Below are positions 48,313-62,700 of a DNA stretch of 64,000 nucleotides, one piece after another. The first letter of the stretch is position 1. Every line of letters starts with the position of its first letter. The translations under genes and the position numbers were made by a program. Below the pieces are notes generated by a model. It ran no database searches and was not told the origin of the DNA. It worked only from the letters and a program-made list of their open reading frames with translations. The stretch covers positions 117,019,169 through 117,083,168 of the forward strand of contig NC_089980.1 of assembly GCF_036417845.1 (NCBI RefSeq), given 5' to 3'. Source of the stretch: Apteryx mantelli. Lineage: Eukaryota; Chordata; Aves; Apterygiformes; Apterygidae.

Positions 48313-51300
48313 GTAAGTGCGGAAATGTGTACATTGTGTGACAGGTCCGTGCTGTGTCTGGCAAGGGAGTATTTTAGCCTAGCTAGGATCCTAAGAGAAA
48401 AAAGAGATTGTGCTGACTGCCAGTTCTTGACTTCAGTTTTTAAACTTATTCACTGATTTCGGTCCGATTGAAGGGGAAGTGGTTGTCTCAAAGATACTCA
48501 GGTTCCCACAAGTTTTATGAAAATAAGCATTTGGAGGAAGACACAACGGGTGATTCTGTGCTGCAGGTATCCCTCATGGGTGGTGGAGAGGAGATGTGGT
48601 GGAGAGGAGTCAGGGTGCACCTCTTCTCTAGTTGCCTGAGGTTTCCAGTGCTCCTGGTCCTGAAAAGAAAAGAAGACAAGCCAGCAAGTTTAAGAATCAG
48701 CATCACTTAGTTTCCACACTAGTCTGCCAGTGACTTGTAAATCTCCTTGCTCAGTTTGTAAAAGACCCTTCCTTTGTTCTTTTGGATCTAGCTCTAGAAA
48801 TTTGCTGCGTGTTGTGCCAAAAACCCTTTCATCTCTAACTTCCTTCTCCTTTTTCTCTCCCCTGGATATAAGACCAGTACACAGTTACCTTGCAGCCCTG
48901 GTGGGGCTGATCTTCTAGGGCAGGTGGGATTTGACTAGTAGAAGTTCCCTCATGAGCTAGACATCTGATCCAAAAGTGACTCAGGTCACAAAGCATGATA
49001 TAGTATGCTTGTATTTAGCTGAGAACTAGGCAGCAAATGCTGAAAGACAGCACATTTTCAGTGTAGAAGCGCAAGCACTTACATACGCTAGCATAGATTC
49101 TTAAACAATGAAGAAAAAAGATAAGCTGCCAAGGGAAAAGTCCTGAGACGTTTGCCTCCTACTCTCCTCCCAGAGCTATTAGATGAGTGCCACTGTGGTG
49201 GGAGTATCTTAAGGGGAGGGAGTCACTATACACATTATATGGACAGGAAAATGTTAGAAGTAAACTTGGTAAAGGGCAAGCCTGGCACCTTCCTATCTGA
49301 CTTGAGGAACTTCAACATGGAGAAAAGAAAAACTCAGATAAAGATGTGCTGTGAACAGGGTCTGTGCAGAACCTCTGAGGGCCGGAGGACCTTAGGAAGA
49401 TGCTGACATGCAGCAAATAGCGGAAGTATTGCAAGCCATAGCTGTCATGCATAAATAGAGGTGGTACCCCCAGAACTACTACTTGCTCCTTTAGTTATCA
49501 AGCCCCCTTGGTGGATAGGAACCCTGGGAACCTCATGCCTTAGAAGGGATAAAATATGCAGGCTACGGAGATGTGTTTCTTCTACCTTTTTTCTCTTTTA
49601 TGGTCTAGGTACTAGAAGGGCAAGAACAAGTGTGTGTTCCCAGCTTGGGCAGTCACATATTTTGATTTGCCCTGCAAATTTAATACAGTCATTAATAGCT
49701 GAGGTACACAAGTAATTGGGTTTTCCATGACAACTCCTCTACTTTCTGAATATTCACCCCTGCTCAGATCCAGCTGTTATACTATTTTCCTTGCTGGCTT
49801 CAGTCTATTTATATTAATTACACATTAGAGGGAACTGTAACAATGTGGCCTTTTTTTTTTTTTTTTTTTTTTTAAGCACAAAGCCACTTGTCTAGGTTAA
49901 AAATATACAAAAGAAAATATGTTGGGTTTTTTTTGGATTTGAAACATAAATATAATATAGTGGGACATGGGAACTTTTGAGACAATTCTAATGAGCATTA
50001 AAAAATTCAAACAGTTTTTGAGTAATTTCATAATTTTTGAGACTATTCTGGTTCAGACATTCTTCTTAAAATCCTATGTGGATTTTTCTTTTCTAATGTC
50101 CTTTTGTAGACCTTCCCTATTTTCTTTTATTTAGTACTAAAGCAGTTTCAGTCTTTTGTGCAGGAAATTGAACAAACTGATCTGTAGTGTGGCTGTTACT
50201 GCTTTTGATTATTTCAGAGGGATGTAAAATGAAGATTGTATTGAACCCAGACTGCCTCCTGTTTTTAAACTTGGTGATTACTGTGCTTATTGATAGCAGG
50301 TCTGTATGAGCAATACAGATGAGGCAGGCTAAGCCATTGCCACATTAACAGGAAATTAGGAGAGCTAAATAAAATGGCAAATTCCATCTCTCCCATTTCT
50401 TTCCTATTAAATTACTTAAATTATGATTTCTCCCTAACAAGCCACAGCAAAAGGTGAATTCTCTAAATGAGCTTGTACTGATGCAAAAGCCAAGCTGTTT
50501 TGCTTTTAAGCTATTTTGTTTTTAAGAGCCCAGGCACATAATTAAAAGCAAAATAACTGTTATTCATGGTGACTTAGGAGCAGCTTCATGGAGAAGGTGC
50601 AAATATTTTTTATCAATATTTGTATTTCCTGAAATGCCTAGTATGGAAATGTGCATCATCACATTTATAGCATTCACTTTCAATCTTTCTGAGAATCTTC
50701 TGAAGATGAGGATTGTGATAGATACTAATGGCCCCCTTGCCTTTGGGAGAGTCATTTTCAGTTTGCTGAGTCAACTCTATTCATATTTTAAAGAATACAA
50801 CAGTTATGCTTAATAATACCACAGCCTGATTGAGTTACTTAGCAACATTTAATGTTAACAAAAAGAAACAAGAACGTGATGCAGCAGCAATAAAATCATT
50901 AAACAACAGAAGGGAGCTCATGATGATAATGAAGACAGAAGTCATAGTATTTTAAAGGAAAACCAAATGTGGAAAAGAACAAATAATCCCAGTAATTATA
51001 TTTTTTCCAAGGAGTCAGTTGCTCAAAGTTACACTTTTCAGGGAAGCTTTCAACTGCTAAAAAAAAAAAAAAAGAAAAAAGAAAAAAAAAAAAGAAAAAC
51101 CAAAGCTTGGACAGAAGCATCATTGTCCTGAATATTATTTAATGTATGTTTTCCAGTGTATTACACAGTTCTTGAGAGCTTTCTTTTGTTGTTGGCATCA
51201 GTTTTTCTGAATATTTATCATCAGCACTGTCAAAACAAGAGGAAATGTTGCTGCTCTTCCTTCATTATGCCTGTTACTCTGCCAGAATTTCAATAAGATA

Positions 51301-51354
51301 ATACTTAATAATTAAAGTAATAATACTTCGTTTGTACTAAGGTAATGATAAATG
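48313..51354. other. Upstream flank, no gene seen
   Basis: AT-rich noncoding DNA with a poly-T at about 49852-49874 and a poly-A/GA run at 51060-51101. No open frame with recognisable similarity. Confidence 0.6.
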
Positions 51355-51780
51355 TGTAAGGGCGCTGAGAGCATCCCCCCCGCTGAAGGTCGGGCTGCTG
51401 GGGCTCAGGGCCAGCTCAGGGCTGGTGCAGCTGCAGGAGGGTAGCCCCCTTCCCTTTGGGGACGGTGAGGAGAGGCTCCCACACAGAGCTGTGGGGAGCA
51501 GCCTGGCCTGGCTGCATAACCTGCTGATCCAGGTCCCGACCCTGAATCGCAGATTGACTTCCTGGCCTGACATCAGACCGTCCTTGTCACCACAAACTTG
51601 CTTGATGATCTGGACTTGTGGTTGAACCCAGCTACCGTCTCCTGGTCTGCCCTGCTCCCTCGTGGGCGCAGTGGGACAGGCCCTGACCGGTGAAACCCCT
51701 GCCCTGCCAGCCCAGGGATCCCCTGCAGCTCCTAGTGCCCCAGCTCACAGAGAGCTGCCGGCCCTCCCTGCACCCTGACA
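51355..51780. other. GC-rich block of unknown origin
   Basis: About 425 bp of strongly GC-rich DNA (starting GGGCGCTGAGAGC, ending near CCTCCCTGCACCCTGAC) in very AT-rich surroundings. The minus strand has a long open stretch (51337-51573 and beyond) but no recognisable domain. It could be an inserted LTR or retrotransposon piece, or an isolated CpG-poor regulatory block. I found no clean target duplication. Confidence 0.4.
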
Positions 51781-52869
51781 AAAAGAGATGAGACAAATTG
51801 CTCTCCAAAGACCTTGGGGAATGGGAAATCCTCATGAAAAGAAGCATCTTATATGAGCTTTGTATATTAAAAAAAAAAAAAAAGTATGCATAGATACACA
51901 CTTTTTTGGTGGATTATTAACAATTGTATTCAAAGATGTAATTATTTTTAGCAGAGATTCACAAAGCAATGTTGGATGTAGAATTTTAATGCAAAAGGTG
52001 TTTTATTATATAATAATCTATTATTGAATGTAAAAACAGTTTTATTTTAGTGGGAAGAAATGTTATATAATGTAGGACAAAGAATTTTGAGAAGTGGTGA
52101 ATATTCTACGAAAAAAATGGTAACAGTCTACTGGGACATAACAGTAATGGAGAAATAAAGGAAGTTTTAGTGTTGCAATGAGAAACATGATTTTAGTTAA
52201 ACCCCAGAGAAACAATCTGAAAAACAGCATGTTTCATAACTTGAAACAAATCCTTAAATGAAAGCAATGCGACATCAACAGAAATTACTGTTTGATCAAT
52301 GACAGGTTGGATACTGCAGCTAACTCATTCACAGTAGGGGAAAAGTCAGGTCAAAAAAGAGTTTTGGAGAAGAAATTTCATTTTTCAAATGATAGGAACT
52401 GTGCTGATGTAAGAGGGAAATAACTGTTTTTAAAAGGAAATGAAATAGTTTAAGAAGTTGCTGTATGGGGTGGTGGAATTTTATGAGAGTTCAAGCTGTA
52501 GAAATCCACAGGAAATGACATAAAAATGAAGTCCATTGATTTTATGCTAATGAAGGATGGTGAAAGATTTTCTAATGTTCTGCTTGAAACCTTTAATCAG
52601 AAAAAAAACAGAAGTCTTAAAAGTAGACTGTCTTACTGTATTGGTAAGTTACCAGCTGTTTTCACCATGTTTATATACATCCATGGAAGCAATTAATAGT
52701 TTTGGATCAGTGGCATCAAATGTGTTCATCAGAGAAAGTGCTGCTGCAAAAGTAGGAGCATACAGCTCAAGGAGGAAACTGATCTAAACTGAAGACAACA
52801 TTGGAATAATTAAAATAGGTGTAAATTTAATCTAGAAATTGGAAACTATCAAACTGTTGGAGAGGTTCT

Positions 52870-53790
52870 GGAACAACTTTTCCCATATGAAAAATTGGAA
52901 CAAAGTAATCTAAGAAATTTTAAAGAGAAACTTTATCACTATATGAAAAGGACTATATGATGTAGTTGAATCTGACTGTAGGGAGCTGAATGAAAACTCC
53001 TAGAGGTAACAGGAAGGCTAAAGAAAGTGTTGGTCTATTATTCAACAAAGCATTCTGCATTAATGTTTACTGAAATGCTCAACTGAAGGAGATGGCTAAC
53101 AGAACTGCTAGTAACAAAGGAAAGGTTTCTAGGCTAGTGTAAGAGAAAGATAGCTAGAGAGTACTTAGAGAAATTAGGTGTTCATCAGTTTGGCTGGACC
53201 TGATGAACTGGGTTACTTAGACAGTAAGTGATCTCAAAAATCCTTGTAGTTATCTAGAAAACATATGGAAGATATGAAAAATGCTGCAGAACTGGAAAAG
53301 GGAAAATATGTCTATTTAAAAAAGAAAAAAATAGAATCAAGAAATTATAATTTGTCAATTTAGCTTCAACTTCTGGGGGAAAAATCTGTAATTAACATAT
53401 TCTCTTTAGCGATCTGGAATATGGAGTAGATAGTATACATGGTAAATATGTAGACAACAGGAATCTGTGAGGATCTGTAAGAATGTGGGAAAATATGCTA
53501 AGTTTCAAACATGAGGAAGTGGTCTGAAAAACAGAATGAAATACCCTACAGACACTGCAAAATAGTAAAAATGAGAAGAAATACTTGGATGAGTGCGGGA
53601 TGACTGCTGAGGTCCTAAAGAAAGGATTTGGGGGACTACAGTGACCATAAATTGGACATGAATCAACAATATTAAGCTACTAAGAAAAAACCAAACATCA
53701 TACTTGCATTATAGCCAACTGTAAGCTGTCACTGAGAATTCACCAGCATTGCACATTTTGAGTGCCATACCTGTGTACAAGAGAATGGTA
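52870..53790 (+). mobile_element. Ancient CR1-type LINE remnant (plus strand)
   Basis: Degraded non-LTR RT order is visible: a GGCTGGACCTGATGAACTGG block near 53194, a GATCTGGAATATGGAGTAGA block near 53411, GGGGGACTACAGTGACCATA near 53630, AAAAAACCAAACATCATACT near 53684, and TTTTGAGTGCCATACC near 53756 (the VQFWAP-type position). The spacing matches CR1 ORF2, with many indels and stops. Sequence from about 52050 to 52870 may be further 5' parts but is not clear. Confidence 0.65.
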
Positions 53791-56700
53791 ATTGCCCTGC
53801 GGATCCTCCTGGTTTCTCTTGGTCAGTAGTTAGTCTGCTTGCAGTAGGCAAGCACGCAATGGATATATCATGATAGAGACCTCTGAGACCCTACTCCAAC
53901 ACCTTTATCTTCTGATAGAGTAAGAGAAAAACATACATCGAGTCTTTGCTCTTTGTGGTTTCCCAACAGCAGAGGGCTGTGGACAAGATTCTTATTCCTG
54001 TCTGGTGCCCACCCCAACGCAGTGAAAACTATATCAACCACAAAACCCACTATTCCATTGTCATGTAGGTCTTGGTAGGCCACAAAGGAAGGTATGATGG
54101 TAGTCTCAAGAGTCTCAAGACTCGCGACATCCATGTCTTCCTTAATTCTGGCCTTGGACTCAAAGGGGAAGGCAGTTGTTTCCTTTTCAAGCAGAAATAA
54201 GATAATTCATGGAGCTCAGGTGCCTGCATGCCCTGTGAGAGATGCTGAATATCCCCTGCACAGCTGGAGAGTAAATCTGTGTACATTTAGTGATTTCTTG
54301 AGGAGTCTTTCATGAGATGAGAAATGCATAAATTTTGGCAGGAACTAATCTTAATATAGATCATATCAAATGTTACTGGTTTGTCAGCATTCCTATACTT
54401 TTTCAGACTATAGTTAAAATTCAGTCCCCTATTTTTTCCTTTTCTTAAATGAGATGTCTTTTTTTTTTTTTTTTTAAAGAAACCTTTTATGAAAGGTCAT
54501 GTGTATTGAGGCAAGTTCTCTGTGAATCCTTATGATTACAATTCCTAAATTCCCACTTTGCAGTCTCCTGCAACAGACACTTACTTTTTACCTAGCTATC
54601 TCCATTTTTGCTGTTTTTCCTTCTTTTGTATATCTAGTAAGAATTAAAATGTCTGTCCTTATTACACTTCTATCCTATCTAACTGTGAAATAACCATTGT
54701 TTAACAGAATTACGTAAAACCAAACTAGATTACCAATGGTATGAATAACTGCCTTTATCTTAACAGCTGAAGCTTCATCTGGTATGACAGTAACATTTTT
54801 GGGGGGAAAAACACGACAAATCAGGGAATAAAAAAAGAAAGCATTTGGAAAAGGTTCTTTAGCTTTACTCCAGTTTCATTTATATAGGTGAAGCACCTTT
54901 AAATAATAGTTGTATTAGTCAACTTATGTAGTCTTACTTATGACAGTTTGGGAACAGAATCAGGCTCTCTGATTTATCAAAATTTTAATGGCAACCAGCA
55001 AACACATTTTACTTACTAAGCATTCCGTCTGCATTAGGTGCAGAATCATAGTTTATAATAATTCTGGATAAAACTAAATGTGTTCTTGGTTAACACATGC
55101 TCTTAGTTATTGCAGTATAGTCCACTGATGTCAATGCAATGTAGTTTCAGCTACTTTAATGTTCTGTTTCAGGTTTGCTTTCTGAAGTGAACTGCAGGTA
55201 CATAGTAAGTAAAGAAAAAAGGTCATACCCAATAAAAAATCTGATCAAAACCCCTTAAAGTCAGTATGTCTTTCCACTGCAATTAACAATCTCCAGAGTA
55301 ATTTCTGAAATGAGGTAACCAATTTCTTATTTCAACTACTTTGATACTATACCTATGTTATTTTTCAGAATTGGTAAATCTTCCACTCTTGTTGGAGATT
55401 TTTGTCTGGAAAATTTTAGATGTTGAACTGAATGGTTTAATTTTTTTACATTTTGGTAGTTTTCAGTTTTCATGTCTTATGTTCTACTTGCAGTCTTGAC
55501 AATGGAGAGGAGAGGAGAGGAGGCTAGAAAGAGGTAGGGGGTAAAAGGAGGAAGGAGAGATGTGAAATGAAAACAATTATTTCTGTAGAGTTTGGTAGCA
55601 GAATTAGGCTTGTGGGATAACCAGATGGTGAACACTGAAGCATTGTAGATTCTGCTAGTGAATATGTCTGCCTCTTTCGGATGCAGACTTTGTCCTGCTG
55701 TTCATTTTTTATTACAAAAGTAGTTAATACCCTGGGCTATGTTTGTTACCTCATTCTAAAATTTAAAACAAAATCAAGTGACTTTTTTGTCAAGAAGCAA
55801 TGCTTTAGTGGCTTTGGGGCGTTGAGTCATCATAGATATTTGTATATCAGATTGGTTTTTAATGGCAACTTTCTTTGAGATGTGTTTTTGCTGCCATTAG
55901 TGGTGAAAAATAGATACAGTTTATGCTTTCATCCCTTTCAGGTGTCCTGAAACCACTTTGAATCCTCCCATTTTCACTTCCTCCTTTCTCAGGAGGTTCT
56001 GAGTCACGATAGCTTTCCCTTCAGTAAGCAGGTTCAGTTCATTCTTGAGCTCAGATTGTTCATGGCTCCTGCCAGAGAAAGTCACTATCTAATTTAAAGC
56101 GCGTTGTCTCCAGTCCCTTACAGCTGCTGGAATTAACTTTTATCTAGTCCTTACACACATGTAAACCTTCCTACTATGCTTAATGAGAAATAACATGTGG
56201 TTATAATAAACATATTGCCATTTGTTTTTGATAGAGTAATTTGCACTGCTGCCAAAAGAGAGTGCCACCAATGGACTATCAATCTGACACAGAGATGAAA
56301 CAGCAAGAAAGCTGACAAAGCCTTTAGCTGGTAAGCTGTGAAGATATTAGTGATGGGGTTCAGAATAATTTTAGTCTTTCTTGGAAAGACATGAAGATAA
56401 GTGATTCAAATAAGTGAAACTAAAACCTGAAGGCTGACTATGATATGGGTTGCATTATTTGCAGCTAATTTGACTATTAAAAATCCACCACAGATTAGGA
56501 CATGATTAGTAATCCTATACCTAATGATTGGTAATCCTTATGATTAGTAATCCTACATGAACTGTGTTTGTAGAGTTCATTTTGGAAGTGCTAAACAAAG
56601 AAAGCCTTAATAATATGTTTTATGAAATTAGAGCATGATATACATTGATTGTCCTTATTCACAGCCTTGCTCAGCATTTAATTACAATCCCTAAATTCAC

Positions 56701-59700
56701 ATTGCCTACTGAAGAATCTGGAATGCTGGCTTTTTGTTATTATTGTGAGTTAGTCCAATAAAGCTTTATGGGTTTTACTTCCTGCATTTGATTCTTAATT
56801 CTTTGCTTACTGTATTAATGTGAACACCACTTTGTATGACAGCCTTTCTTAAGTGCCATCCTAACCCCAGGGGAGTCGAAGAGGATTTTGACCTTTATTT
56901 CACAGGAAACGAATCAGGTTTATTTATATAGGAAACTTAATTGCATACAAAAATTACTTTTGCAATTCTTTAATGAGTGCTTGCTCATAAATAACAAAAG
57001 CATCTGCATATGTACAACTACAGCTGTAAACTCTGTAGTTAAATTCAGAGCTAGTCCAGCATTGGACACAGTCATGAAATATCTGGGCAAATCTAAGATT
57101 TGTTTAAAATCTTTTTTTTTTTTTTTCGCAAGAAGAGAGAAGCAAAAACAACATTTTATTCAGAATCATGAATAGATTTCTGCACAGCTGTCAGGGCTAT
57201 CCTACTACACAGTGCAGGACTTCTTGGCAGTCACTTTATCCAGTTTTCAGCGAGGTTTAGAACTGTTAATTCAGAATATGCATTTCTTCCCTTTGCTTAT
57301 AGGAAACTTTAAGTATAATTTTATAAACATCTTAAATATAAAATCTCTTTTATTAAATGGCAAAGTGTAGGATTTTTTAGGAAACACAATCAAGGGCCCT
57401 GGGCTTAGCAAAAATCTTTTTACTGGTGTATTTTGGTGGAAAAGGAAGGATCATAATTAAACTAAACATCCTCATTGTCAGAGGCTTGCAGTACTGGAAG
57501 AGGGACATGTAGATTTCATTCTTTATTTGAAACACACAAAATATGCAAAGAATTAAATAATTAAAAAAACTCTATTAAAATAAAACTGACTCATTAACAT
57601 CTGTATTTGAATAGAGAAACAGCAGGAAATGAGCAACTTGCTTTGAAGTTGGAAATTTATGCTAGCAAACACCAATAAACAATGTGAATAGTCTTGCTGA
57701 TAGCATTGGGAATGTTATTTAAACTGACTTTGCACAGCTAGGTGTACAGTTATCCTATCATCTAGAGGCAAGTAATGAATCTCTTGCATATTTTTCTCCT
57801 GTAAGCACCTCAGTTAAATGAATATAACGCTTATTGGAGCAGTGATTGACTATTTGCACCCAAAGGATAAATAAATGTCTTTAAAACTCTAAGGATGGAA
57901 CAGGAATCACATTTCCTTGATTCTCGTTTTTCTACTTCCTTTTCTTCTGCTTCTCTCTTCCTACCTTGACTTTCTAAGTTTCAGACACAGTGCCTCCCAC
58001 ATTGCTACTCACCAAAGGATTCGCACACACACACAGCAGACAGTTGGGGGCTGGTGGCCTGTTTCCTTTGAGTTGGCTTCTGGGTTTTGTGATGGCTTTT
58101 GTTTTTGCCAATTCTGACCAGAGATGAAGAGTGCCCTGGACCAATGTTGTCTCCCCAGGCTGTGGCCATTCTCTGCTCTTTTGAAGATTAGGTGCTAAAC
58201 ATCTGAATCATCCTGTGGAACCTGCGGAAAAACAAAATGGTACTCAATGGATACGTTTACACTGCCACATTAAACATCACGGAAAATGGATTTGAGGGCA
58301 AAATGGGCATTCTTTTACATCTGAATAATAGGCATCTCAGATCTCTAGGATATACCACTAGTATTCCCCAAAAGGTAATTTTTGGTGAGTACAGCAGTTG
58401 AAGCCTCCTGCAGAGCGCATTACTTTCAGTGTGGATCTGGCACTCTGCAACCTCTGGATGCTCCAGTTGCTCTTGCAGTGATGGCATCAGGTAGAAAAGA
58501 CAACCTGAAGTTCTCCCTTGAAAGAGAACTCCTAAGGATCCTTCCTAGAAAGCAACCTGAATGCAGACTGCATGTGAGGGCAGTATGTGAAGCAGAAAGA
58601 TGTGCTAACTCTAATGGTCTGTATGTAATTGTTTCTTCCTCTCAAAGCTGAAGAATTCATATAATGGGGGAGGTTAGCAGTGACTCTTAATTATTACTGA
58701 TGGATCTTGGGAGTGAAATGGAATTCAGAGCACTCTATAAAGCACAGTAAAGATGTAGCCAGTTTGATCAAGGGTTTAGTCAACTTGATCAAAGGTGGCC
58801 CAGTCAGATCCTTTATATTCTGCAATTGTTATAAAGGTCTAGTTCTGTGGTGCTGGCACTAGTGAAAACTATGCTGAAGCTAAAAGGAATTTTGCCTAAG
58901 TGGTGGCAGCAGGACTGCACCCTAAAGAATTCTATTCTATGTGAACTTTATCATATTTAAATCAATGTTTAAAACAACAAATTTATGATTGTACTAATAA
59001 TTAATTGTTACTGTTAACCTCCGCTCTTATATTAACTCTTCAACTTTGGGAGGATGCAGGCATTACCTATTGATCATTAGAGTTATTGCATCATGCTGAT
59101 TTATGTGTCTGAAAGATGTTACAATTTGTTGCTAAATTAAAAACAGCTAATTGCTTTCCTGTATTCATTTATATTAAAGAGATCATTTCCTGATTACATT
59201 TGCTGACAGTTGTAAAATGTAAATGCATGCCACATATTATTTTTGTGTCTCTATTTTATAGACCATTATATTTTATTCATTTAATTAAATAAAAATAAAT
59301 TAAATAAAAAATATGAAGGAAATATCCTAGATACTAGATCTTTCAGCTCCAGAGCTGGTGCCTGGACAAAACTATATTCAGCATAACAAAGTAAGAGGTG
59401 AATGGGAAAAGTGGTTTTCCAACCCTTAGAGTTGCATCAGGATGAGTTCCTGTAGTGACAGATGTTGTGTTTATCTGGATGTAACTACCATTTTGGATGC
59501 TCATTCCTTTGGTAGTCACTTGCATGCTTGCTATATGACAAATGACCTGTGTTAGCGAGTGTTAATCCCATGATAATGACTGGAATAAAGTGGTGCTGCA
59601 GAAATTACTGGGCTCAGTAAATTCAGTCAGAATTTGGCAGAGTGAAGATTGGCCCCAAGGTACTTTTGTTCTGTAAGATGCTAGGTAGGAGCTACATCCT

Positions 59701-62700
59701 CTTTTGGCTACAGGCTATGATATTCCATAAAATTATGGCTCTGACACTGGAAAAGTTGTTTGCCAAAATATGTGAGGTTTCTGCTCCCAGAATTAATGGA
59801 TTCCTCAGGTTATGGACCCCAATATTTACAGATGTGGAGGCAAGACTTAGCCTATGTACTTTTAAAAGAGCTCCCATCTACCTCTCTATTCAGTCTCACA
59901 TCCCATGGCTCTTGCAGCAGCTGCACTTCTAGAGCTTCCAGCTATTGAGACCTTTCATGGGACACATGGGATCACAGAAAATAAAACAGCACTGACAAAG
60001 CTGCCTTAACTTAAGTCCAGTGCCTTTCCTATGAGGATGCTGAGAACAGTTTCTACCCATGACTTTGCCCTGGGTGAGTAGCCCACATGACTAGCAATGT
60101 GACATGATTTTCAGAGGTCCCAGTGCAAAGAATGTAGGCAGACACCAGTGCCTGCTGTAGCCTGGTACTTGGCACCTTCAGGTCTAGCAGCCCTCTTCAA
60201 TCCTAAGGGAGTTGCACTGCCTGCACATTTGCTCCTAACCCAGATCCAGATGTTGGCAACACCTTCATCTGGGTGAAGAGGGAAGAATGAGAAAGGTGAT
60301 AGAGTGCTCTGTATTATTTTTGTCCTCTTAACCTAAAATCAATGCATTCTTATCCCCACTTTTTATTGTATCCTTGCTGATTTAAATGTGGTAAAAAGAC
60401 AGGCAGCAGATTAATTACAGACCTACAGAGATAAAGACAGAATTTCTTAAATAAGCCTGTGACAGTCAGGAGAATTTATTTTATTTTAATGTCAGAAAAG
60501 TTATTAAATTAAAATCAGTTTGAAATTATTTACCATTACCTGAGGCTATCCACCTAATTTGATGCAAGACCAGGCACTGAACTGATTTTTTTTTCACAAT
60601 TTTATGTAGTATGTACATACTTTGAACATAAAGTCTATGAAGAGACAGCTATTAGCACAACCTTCGCAGCTTCCAACACAGCAAGAATGTAATGGACCAC
60701 ACTGACTGGCATTTCTGGTGGTGGGAGGAAATGACTGATGAATTCTAGTGGCAATTGCAGTTCAGTAGCTATAAAGCTCTGAGTTCAGAGGATGAAAACA
60801 CATTAGGCAAGTGCTATATTCGTTCACTAATCTATCACAACACAATCTATCGTGCATCTCCTTTTCCTTGGATGAAACGCCTTTTAGCAATATCAGCACA
60901 AATATTTGAAAGAAGATTTAGAGAAACATATGGCTGGCAGTACCTCCCTGATGAATTGGTTCAGCAGAAAACATGCCTTTTCATTTACCTTGTCAGCCAA
61001 TGCTTGGAGTTAATCACAGCAACTAAATGCCACTGCTGTGCCATATGGAAGCACAGCTAACTGTTACAGAAATTTAAACACATATGGGAGAGTCATAGGA
61101 ATTATGAGACCTGGGAGCACACATTTAACAGTCAGACAGGAATACTTGACAGAAAAGAGAGGAAAAAGTTGCACATTCTTTGAATCTCACTTTTTCCAAG
61201 ACACTGTCTTTTGGCTTAAGCTTTCAACTCATATACTCCTTCATATTTTACTGTACTCCTTAAGTTTTAGCTACTCGATAGAATAGGCAGCAATAATACT
61301 GAGATTCAGTCCTGATCTCACCAAAATCAATGGCAGGAATTCCAATGGACTTTAGTGAGCCAGAATTTCTCTCTTAATGTGGATTCAATTCTATGACAAA
61401 TGTTGGCTTAAAAAAACAAAAAACCTGTCTACTGTTTTTCTAAATGCTATAGGAAAATGCCACAACTGGATACTTCTTCTCAAGTTACTTACCGTTATGA
61501 TGAATAATTATTAGATGGTATTTTGCTTCAGGGTTCCAGGTCTAAAGGGATTGTCTTGGCAGCTTTGTTGTATTCTCACTTTAATCAATAACATAATCAA
61601 ATTGGCCCTCTTCCTCCAGTGTCCTGTAGATCTCTGTCTTGAAATGATTAGAAGAGATTTAGAGGATACAAGGTGTCCTCTGTGAACACATAACTGTAAA
61701 AATCTCATTAACATTCATGAGAAATTTTCAGAATAGGGCTATTTAAATAACAGACTCAAGTCCAAATCTGGACAGTTAGTAAATTTTGTCCAGACCTCAT
61801 GAGAGTGAGGTAAGGTAGGCTTCATCTCACCTGACTTTAGCTATCTCTAGTTTAAATATCCCCACCTGAGCTTGCTGCTTGAGACTTTTCTTATAGTCAG
61901 TGGGAGGGAATAGGCAATTTTAAGGCATGGCAGTAATTTGACCTACTTTATACATCTAGTTTAGGATGAGATGAATTGTTCCCTGAGAGTGCCTATTGTC
62001 TTTCCAATGACTGGAAAGGAAGCCTAAAAGATAAATGTCTACATTGCAAATATGTTAGGTGAAATTTACTCCCTCTGTGATGATCCTTATTTTCCTGAAG
62101 GATAGGCCCTATTTCTTAATACCATAGTTCCAAGTGTACCAGGCCTGGCTGAAACTAGAGCACTAATTCCTACAAATTAACCTTGGAGAAATTATGCAGT
62201 GCGCATGATAGAAGTTGGGTGTCCTTGATACAGAATGGTTGGTAAGGGGAAAAGAGAATGAACCCAGAAGTCAATCAAATGAATTTGAAGATTACTGGGA
62301 ACGCAGAAGTAAGTGCTTCACCTCATAAAAGGGGAAATAGAACTTAAAATGCATTGCTGTTTTTTGACACTAGATGGCAACAGTATACATTGGAAATAGT
62401 GATTTCTCAACCAGTAAAAATAAACATTATTTAATGAATTGAACTGAGGGAGTCACAGAGATTATTTTTCAGAATAGATTCTGCATGAAATCAGAAAAAT
62501 TAAACTAAGGTTAAAGTACCATATGTCTTTGCTGTCAAGTTATAGAACCTAAGGAAATTGATCTAGATTTGATAGTCTAATGTTAGAGAAGTTTATAATT
62601 CTTTAGGATTAGAATCTGCCCTCTCACAAAGGAATGTTTATCAACATTTATTTCATCAATCTAAACAAAAGTTAAATGTATCCTTTAGTGACTGGCTGAT

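Noticed and set aside
58382..58651. 89-codon plus-strand open frame
   Set aside because: No recognisable motif, no splice or promoter support, and lies in repeat-poor intergenic DNA with many similar chance frames.
60755..61060. 101-codon plus-strand open frame
   Set aside because: No recognised domain or neighbouring exon; length is within chance for 64 kb of six frames.
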